In this document: in pieces, positions 57,323 to 64,000 of the stretch
Layout of the letters: each line of letters begins with the position of its first letter
How positions within the stretch are numbered: the first letter of the stretch is position 1
Assembly (NCBI GenBank): GCA_963930775.1
Contig: OZ005701.1
Coordinates: 8,563,669 to 8,627,668 of the forward strand
DNA length: 64,000 bases
Direction: 5' to 3'
From: Cliona cf. orientalis
Lineage: Eukaryota > Porifera > Demospongiae > Clionaida > Clionaidae
Position numbers and translations under genes: made by a program
The notes under the pieces: generated by a model
Seen by the model: the letters and a program-made list of their open reading frames with translations, nothing else
The model's database searches: none
What the model was told of the DNA's origin: nothing

Positions 57323-60039
57323 TTATACGGTGCTCTCGAGATGATACTGTACAGAGGTGGGCGTGCCCGATGCTTGTTGACGAGAGATTTCGCGAGAATT
57401 TCGATGGTTCAAGTTCGTAAACTGTTCAGTAGCGGCGGCAGTGTTACTCCTCTGTGATGATGTCATCGAAGAAACTCCCGGTGGCCGACTGTTGTAGACC
57501 GTTACTGCCGGCAACTGCGACTGGTTACCATGGCGACCTTGACTTTGTTGCTGGTTGTTATTCGGAAAGGACGGCGCCTGGACAAATCGATACTGGTACT
57601 CGCCGGGTGAGTGTAGGGGCGGGGCCACGTTCACAGCTGGGAGCTGAGGATAGTTCACCATGGGGTTTCCCCCTCCTGGACCAGTAGGTGGTGGGCGTGG
57701 TCCACCACCACCACCGACTCCGCCCACTGCTGCTTGGCGCTGGTTGTTGTTAATGGTCATCGATGACATCATAGCTTCGAGCTGCTCGGTGTGAGCGTGG
57801 GGTTGGTGGAGATTGTGATGGTGGCCACTGTGAACGGCTGCGTTGGGGTAGCCACCCGTCATGGGGATAGCTCCTCCCGTAAGAGTGGTACTAGCCTCGC
57901 TAATCGCTGGCTTCATCGTGTTCGTAGGAGATCCCGACATTATGGAGCTTCCGTGACTGGGGGTAGAGTAGCCGTGAGGCTGAAGAGAGAGGGAGGGGGG
58001 GAGAGAGAATTGAAAAGAAGTTTAGTGTCTTGAATGATTGCACTCACTGTAAGCTAGGCTATCTAACATAATAATATTTACTACCGTGGATCTGGAAATT
58101 TTCGTGTAAAGAAACTTTCATATTATGAAATTTTTGTGTAAAAAAATTTCGTAGGAACAACCCCTTACCGCATTAGTGTTAATAGTGCGCGGTAATTTTC
58201 GTAAGATTAATTTTCATAGCCACCATCAACTACAAAAATATTTTTACAATGAAACTTTCCAGATTTTCAGTATTTCTCTCTCCTCTATGCATACAAGACT
58301 ACATATCTAGTGTGTCCAATTCCCATGCTACAGTAGACCCCGCCCACCCACTCACCTCAGCCGTGTCGAACTCTGAAGGGGTGTAGCCCGAGTCTTTGGT
58401 GGACTCGAAGTTACTGGCAAAGGTGGACAGCCTCTCGTAGACGCACTGCGATGACAGGCGAGCATCGATGTCGCCGTCCCACGTCTCCTGGATCGTATTG
58501 ACAATACTGTCCATTTCCTGAGGATGAGTGTGTATGTGAGTGAAGAATGGTTAAATTAGGTTAATCACCTACAAAACTATAATTGCGTGCACAGACTATT
58601 ACCGTATAGCCAGAAATATTGGCGGGAATTAAATTTGGCGGTTGAGCCCCAAATCACTATTGCAAGAATATTAGTAATAGTTATATCACGGGCGCGAGGG
58701 ATGTATGGCATTTATTGCACCGAAGCACGAGGGCGCAAAGCGCCCGAGGGTTGAGGGCAATAAATGCCATGCATCCCGAGTGCGCGTGATATAACTAGTT
58801 TATATCCCGTGGGCATAGCTACCATAGATACGCATAGTACACTAAAAAGAAAGAAAAGGCAAGGCTATCTTACTCAAAACGGACACACAAAGCCGCTCTC
58901 TGAGTCCAGTTCTCGAACGTCAATCGACCTTCTGAACGTCTCGTGATCGAGGGGTGTGGTCAAACTTACACAGCTTGCTAAGCCATCCGACTCTTGACGA
59001 TGAACTACCAACTGCAACGTCGAGCTCAGAAGCCAAGAAATGAAGCCCGAGCTGTTGACTATCCTAAAAGCAAGGCTACGTGCCTACGCAGTAAGCTTAC
59101 CTGGATACGCGTACACTGTGTTGACTCGCGATCGATCGATCGACGACTCCACCCATCTCTTCGAACTAGCGATCTCCCGCTACCTTTCCCGCCATATGCT
59201 CCATTTAGTCTCGCGAGACGCTCCATTGATAGTTTTACTTTTGTTGCTACCAACATGTTTATTGTTTAAGGCCTGCAGTATTTAACATTGCACAGTAAAT
59301 TTACCTGAGGCTACTCATATTGCACAGTTACCAGTGCAATATGGCTAATATAGCACATAGCAACAACATAGCAACGGGATATAAGTGGATTTAAAATTTG
59401 GCGGTTCGGTACAGGATCGCCATATGTATTATATGCGAGTAGGAACTTTTGGCAGATTTTAAGTTGGCGGTTGTGATATAGACCACCAAACCGCCAAATT
59501 TAATTCCCCGCCAAATTTTCCGGCTATACGGTATTACATTTTTTGTAACTTACGGAGTGGTTTGAGAATGCCTTGGGTATCTCTGGCCTCCGCTGCCAGT
59601 CAACCACCACCTTTTTCATATCATCAATCGAAGGATTGGAGGGTACGAGGTCGTCAAAGGGAGGTCGGTACTCTGCAACTGGACCTGTGAACAGAGAGAG
59701 ACAGAGAGAGAGAGAGGGGGGGGGGGGGGGGAGGAAAAGAGAGAAAGAGAGAGATATTGATATAGAACGTATATGAACAATGCAAATTTGTCTTGTAAGC
59801 GCCATGGCAACGGTGTATGTTGTGATATACATGTATATAATACACTTTTTCCTCACCGTTTGGAGTTTTTGTCCTGGTGGTCAGCTCCCATAAAATCAGT
59901 GCAAATGCATAAATATCGATCCTGAAATACGCCTCACGGTCAAAGCTTATTGCACCTTCAAGGACCTCGGGAGCCATATATCGAGACGTACCGACCTGAA
60001 GTAGGGAGAAGAAGAAACAAACGCATTAGTTGAAGGTCA

Positions 60040-60123
<84 letters not shown>

Positions 60124-61462
60124 ACTCTTCCCCCCCTCTCTCTCTCCCTCCCTCCCTCTCTCTCTCTCTTTCCCTCTCTCACCTGCCCCTGAGCTTCAGT
60201 GGCTGTCTCAATAGGCCACTTGATGGCCAGGCCAAAATCGGAAATGCATGCGGTATGCAAATCCGACTTAATCAGAATGTTTTTTGACTTCAAGTCCCTA
60301 TGGGCGATGCAAGCCTTGATGAGGGCACCATCCTTGATCACCTCAGTGTGAAGATGGGCCAGGCCTGGATGGAGTACAGCATACAAGTGAGTGTATATGT
60401 ACATGTACATGTACATGCACATGTACATGCATGCACCTACAAAAATATTCATACATACATGTATAGCAACATAGATACATTTCTCCCTCCATCCACTTCT
60501 TTATACATGCAATACTCGATTCTTTATCCATTAAGCATGGGAACAATATTCGATAAAGGGGGAGGAGGGGGGGGGCTCCATAAGCAAGGATCTAGTATAA
60601 TGTATAGCAACATAACATTCGCCAAATTCTCTCTCTCCCTCTCTCTCTCTCACCTCTAGCTGCTGATGAAGCAATGTTGCAGAACTGCCTTGTAGTGATG
60701 GTCTGCTTGTTGAGGAGGTCGTAGAGGGAGCCAACCTCGTGATACTCAAAGATCAGCTGTACCTCCTCGGGAAACTCGTTGCTCGCGATGAACAGGAGGA
60801 TGTTTGGATGCTTGAAGTTGGGCTGCCGATAGATTGACAGCTCACGGTCGTACGACTGTTTGTCTTTGTACTGGAAAACCTGCAAGAAATTCCATTCCGA
60901 TGAAATGAGATTCATGTCTACAGGCCGGCTGATGCCATCTACATGTACATACCACAGCTGTGTACATATATACATAGCGCCACCCCCCCCCCAACTAAAT
61001 TTCAAATTTTCAGTTTTACGCTGCTAAGACCACTAAAAGGAGCTCCTAACTACTACCCTAGTTAAAGCTATATCCCCCCCCCGCCCCTTAGTTAGCTAAC
61101 CACTAATTAACACATACCTTGACAGCTCTAATATCTCTACCGACCATCTGCTTGTACACCGTCGAGAACCGCCCGCTCCCGATGGGAGGATTCTCGAACT
61201 GCGTCGCCCTCGGCAACAGCCGAGTCGTGGCTGGCGACAACTCGATTGGCAGGGGATAGTCTTCTAATTCGTCTTCGGACTGTGTGCGTGTGTGTGTGTG
61301 TATACGTTGTATTATACATTTATAATAATAATTATTATTGTTATACATGTGTACGAATGCATATGTGTATGTATGCTGTAAGTATCTATATGCATGTAGT
61401 ATACATGTACATACATGTACATGTGAATTTATGGAAAGAGGGAGAGAGACAGGAGGGGGAAG

Positions 61463-61532
<70 letters not shown>

Positions 61533-64000
61533 AACAGAGAGGGGGAAGGGGAGAGAGAGATATAGGCTCAGAATCTCACCTTGATAAAGCAGTTCTTTCG
61601 TCCCACAGTGATCACACAAGCAATGACCACAATCACGAGCAGTATCAGCACAATTGATGCTACCGCAGCAAAGACGGGCAGCGTCCAACTAGGTAAACTT
61701 TGTGGTGATGTATCTATATGCAGGTCAACAGAACAAAAGAATGGTGTAGCAAGAGTGCTGTATAATCATGCACATGACTAGAAATAGGTACAGCAAATGC
61801 ATGCATAACAGTACTTACGCTGTACGCACACTCCCCATTTTATTGTATTAGGCAGCCCCCCTCCCTCCCTCTCTCTCTCTCCCTCCCTCCCTCCCTCCCT
61901 CTCTCTCCCTCCCTCCCTCCCTCCCTCCCTTCCCCTCTCTCTCATACCAGTCCCGATGGTGTTGCCCGTTCCTTCTCTATCGGTAGTCTCATCCATAGTC
62001 ACTGTAGTGGTGTTCGGCATCACCTCTGTATTGTTCACAATATCCGGATAAATGAGGCGAGTATTACACAAGTCGCTACGGCAACAGCACGAGTAGACGT
62101 CTTTCCTACTGCTCCCACGAGGTAATTCGAGTTTGCACTCGTTTTCACCACAAGTGCCAGAGTTGACAAAACACGACTGGTACTGTACAGACAGACAGAG
62201 CATTATTATTGTGACAATAAACATTTTCCAACCAGTATACAGTACCCGGGTGAAAAGGACCGCGTAAATACGTGGTTAGCACGAGCGTTGGTGGGTACAA
62301 CGCGGATATCCGCGGAAATACGTGAAATGTTGACCGTTCAACGTCCAGTCACGCCCAAACGCGCGGGTGCAAGCGGTTCAAAAATTAACGACGATAGCGT
62401 TTCGACGTTCAAGCAAGCTTGTAGCGGGCGATACTCAGGGTCGTTGAAGCTTAGTAGCCGAAGGTTCGAACGCGCACACAATCGAAGCGCTCCTCTCTTA
62501 ACTTTGTTTTCGATCGCACCGGAAGTGAACGGTTTGGGGCGGTACCGTGCGGTAATACGCACGAAATTTGGCGTAAAAACCGCGTATTTTCAACAATAAA
62601 CCGCGCGCGCACGCGTTCCTTTTCTCCCGGGTATAGTGGGAAAACTTTGAGGGAGAAAACTTTCATGAAATATTAAACTGATCGTATAGATTGGTGTGGC
62701 ATGCCTAAAATTTCATGGAGAAAACTTTCGTGGGTGGCTGTAAGATCACAAAATTTGTGAAGGATTTCTAAAATTTCCTGCAGTACGGTACTTGATTCTA
62801 CATATTCCAAACACTATTGGGACAACCTAGTCTCCTAAGTAAAGGCTTATTTTGGAAATCCTTAGTGTATCAGAACGTACCCCTACAACAAACTCTCCAT
62901 TGTGAAGCTGTACGACTGCAATACAGCTCCTGTGTGCAGGGTCATGGGTCACGTTCAGATCACGGTCACAGAATGTAATGCTATCACAACCATTTATGGA
63001 GTCACAGTCTTGGTTGTGCCGCGCACAGAAAAGGCCTGGTACTGCATGTAGAGAGAGAGAGAGGGTGAGGGAGGGGAGAAACAGGGAGGGAAGGAGAGAG
63101 AGAAGGAGAGGGAGAGAGAACAAGAGAGAGAGAGAGAGAGAAAGAGAATAAATGCCACACATCCATACAATTATATCGATTCTTACATGTATGTACATGT
63201 ATACAACACACTATCGGAGCAATCTAAGCAAGCACCACATACTTTGTTCACAGTGAGTTCCGTTATCTGCCAGTCGCAGGCCCTGGTTCGGTGGACAGTC
63301 ACATCTGTATGAGCCGTCAGTGTTGATGCAGATGTGACTGCACAGATGGCTGTGGGGGTCTGCACACTCATTGATGTCTGCATGTATAGACATGGAAATG
63401 TACAGTATAAAACTTGTCCAGTCTGGCTGCTATCAATATACAGACATGGTAGACTAAGGCAGTTTTCTCTCGACGACCTTTACCTACTATGTCTACTATA
63501 GAATAGGTAAAGGTCGTCATGCTAAAAAGCGCTCACTCACAAACACAGTAACAAGACTCACCGACACAAGTCCTGAGGTCCGTGTCGAGGGCATAGCCAG
63601 CCGGACAGAGGCACCTCGGGACACCGTTACTGATGACGCACGAATGGGAGCAGTTGGCGTCACACAGGATATCCCCGTGGGGTCCCACGTAGCGGCTTGG
63701 GTCCGTGAACCCCAGGTTGGAGCCATTGTTGCAGAACGGGTGATCACAGAAGCAGGCGATGTTGTCATTGCTACTCTGCGTATCGAGGATGCATCCTGTC
63801 TGCCCCTCCCCCTCCTGGTGTACGGTAGCGTCGGTCGTGATGATGCAGCCTTTTGATTCGAGCTCGAAATGTCCACTAGGTGTCCTGCGAGCACGCACGG
63901 AGCAGAAGTGATCAGAGCGGCTACTCGAGATCGTATCTGCCGAGGGGTGGTCGGCGCACACTTGGTAGCCATGGTAGCAGTTCGAATTCGATGTCAAAGA
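57323..64000 (-). CDS. Activin type II-like receptor Ser/Thr kinase with EGF-containing ectodomain (5' partial)
   Basis: Exons in transcript order: 63562-64000 (5' end outside the window), 63243-63377, 62881-63041, 61948-62182, 61580-61713, 61118-61279, 60654-60879, 60183-60364, 59857-59995, 59554-59684, 58356-58517 and 57323-57979. They give 920 residues in frame. The ectodomain has a Cys-rich module ending [10 protein letters not shown], an EGF-like domain, a calcium-binding EGF ([13 protein letters not shown]) and a three-finger module ending CCCRSDLCN. The transmembrane helix is [20 protein letters not shown]. Kinase motifs are [36 protein letters not shown] and [20 protein letters not shown], characteristic of ACVR2. 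There is no GS box. Near the kinase end are [11 protein letters not shown] and a tail rich in His, Gln and Pro. EGF domains inside a TGF-beta receptor ectodomain are unusual. An ectodomain-only relative lies at 50659-52512. Confidence 0.92.
58082..58271. mobile_element. Probable MITE with imperfect TIR
   Basis: TACCGTGGATCTGGAAATTT at the left and AACTTTCCAGATTTTCAGTA at the right, with internal GAAACTTTC(A/C) and TTTTCGT blocks, in the last receptor intron. Confidence 0.5.
58600..59533. mobile_element. 934 bp TIR element with ~43 bp ends
   Basis: Left end TACCGTATAGCCAGAAATATTGGCGG...AATTTGGCGGTT; right end AACCGCCAAATTTAATTCC...CCGGCTATACGGTA. It fills most of the receptor intron 58518-59553. 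No transposase frame was recognised. A second palindromic unit is nested inside (58679-58797). Confidence 0.8.
58679..58797. repeat. Nested long palindrome
   Basis: AGTTATATCACG(G)GCGCGAGGGATG...GGCATTTATTGC and its inverse GCAATAAATGCC...CATCCCGAGTGCGCGTGATATAACT meet at GAGGGCGCAAAGCGCCCGAG. About 119 bp, inside the 58600 element. Confidence 0.8.
60043..60120. repeat. (CT)n tract, GA in the sense of the receptor gene
   Basis: About 78 bp CT repeat on the + strand, so purine-rich in the transcript, in receptor intron 59996-60182. It is an exception to the usual sense-strand pyrimidine bias. Confidence 0.9.
61470..61530. repeat. (GA)n microsatellite
   Basis: About 60 bp of GA repeat in the intron between the transmembrane exon and the first kinase exon of the right-edge receptor; CT in transcript sense. 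Confidence 0.9.
62243..62633. mobile_element. CpG-dense TIR element
   Basis: 391 bp with ends TACCCGGGTGAAAAGGACCG and ACGCGTTCCTTTTCTCCCGGGTA, close inverses over about 22 bp. It is far richer in CG dinucleotides than any flank (CGCGGATATCCGCGG, CCGCGCGCGCACGCG). It lies in a receptor intron and abuts the 62628 element. Its one open frame (62288-62599) has no recognisable product. Confidence 0.75.
62628..62790. mobile_element. Diverged copy of the 37301 element
   Basis: Shares GGGAGAAAACTTTC, GGTGTGGCATGCCTA(A/G)AATTTC(A/G)TGGAGAAAACTTTCG and ends TTTCCTGCAGTACGGTA with 37301-37511. Its left end is overlapped or disrupted by the CpG-dense element. Confidence 0.65.
63471..63519. repeat. Inverted pair of the GGTAAAGGTCGTCA motif
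   Basis: CGACGACCTTTACCTA and TAGGTAAAGGTCGTCATG flank a 19 bp spacer, an almost perfect inverted repeat. It lies 43 bp downstream of the donor after 63562 and is absent from the paralogous intron at 51576-51665. Confidence 0.75.

Noticed and set aside
62288-62599. 103-residue open frame in the CpG-dense element
   Set aside because: It lies inside an inverted-repeat insertion and resembles no known domain. High GC content makes chance open frames likely.

Overview
The window is animal nuclear DNA, most likely from a sponge (demosponge). It holds TGF-beta type II receptor Ser/Thr kinases, PTB adaptors, SLC30-type zinc transporters and RIC1, packed with short introns, CT-rich 3' splice sites and many short inverted-repeat elements. 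The sponge assignment is inferred from gene density and gene content; no marker gene settles it. I rebuilt exon chains by hand from GT/AG sites, reading frame and family similarity. In every complete model the exon lengths sum to a multiple of three and end at a stop codon.

Layout. 0.5-7.4 kb (+): 3' part of RIC1. 7.9-10.1 kb (+): an ectodomain-only copy of a TGF-beta type II receptor, followed by a duplicated remnant of the RIC1 3' end. 10.5-16.0 kb (+): the complete receptor kinase. 16.4-22.1 kb (-): two tandem GULP/CED-6-like PTB adaptor genes. 22.3-23.7 kb (+): CCDC12, head-to-head with the second adaptor. 24.8-29.5 kb (+): a ZnT-type zinc transporter. 29.7-49.5 kb (+): three tandem genes whose first six exons encode a ribulose-5-phosphate 3-epimerase (RPE) domain, spliced in frame to a zinc transporter. 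50.7-52.5 kb (-): a secreted ectodomain-only relative of the receptor at the right edge. 54.3-55.0 kb (-): mitochondrial ribosomal protein L32, head-to-head with canonical RPE (55.2-56.8 kb, +). 57.3-64.0 kb (-): an activin type II-like receptor kinase with EGF modules, running off the right edge.

The main discovery candidate is the RPE-ZnT fusion family. The fused RPE part matches exons 1-6 of the stand-alone RPE gene, with exons 3-5 identical in length and phase. It lacks exon 7, which carries the phosphate-binding Gly-Ser. It keeps all four residues that bind the catalytic metal in RPE but has lost the active-site serine, the glycine-rich loop and the second glycine of the VDGG motif. This looks like a worn-down metal-binding enzyme fold attached to the cytosolic N-terminus of a zinc transporter, perhaps as a zinc sensor or chaperone.

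A second theme is soluble TGF-beta receptors. Two unrelated type II receptor loci in this window each have an adjacent copy of the ectodomain without a kinase, which could act as decoys. The region is also rich in small non-autonomous inverted-repeat elements and in a recurrent 13-14 bp motif, GGTAAAGGTCGTCA. No RNA genes, CRISPR arrays or virus-like elements were recognised.
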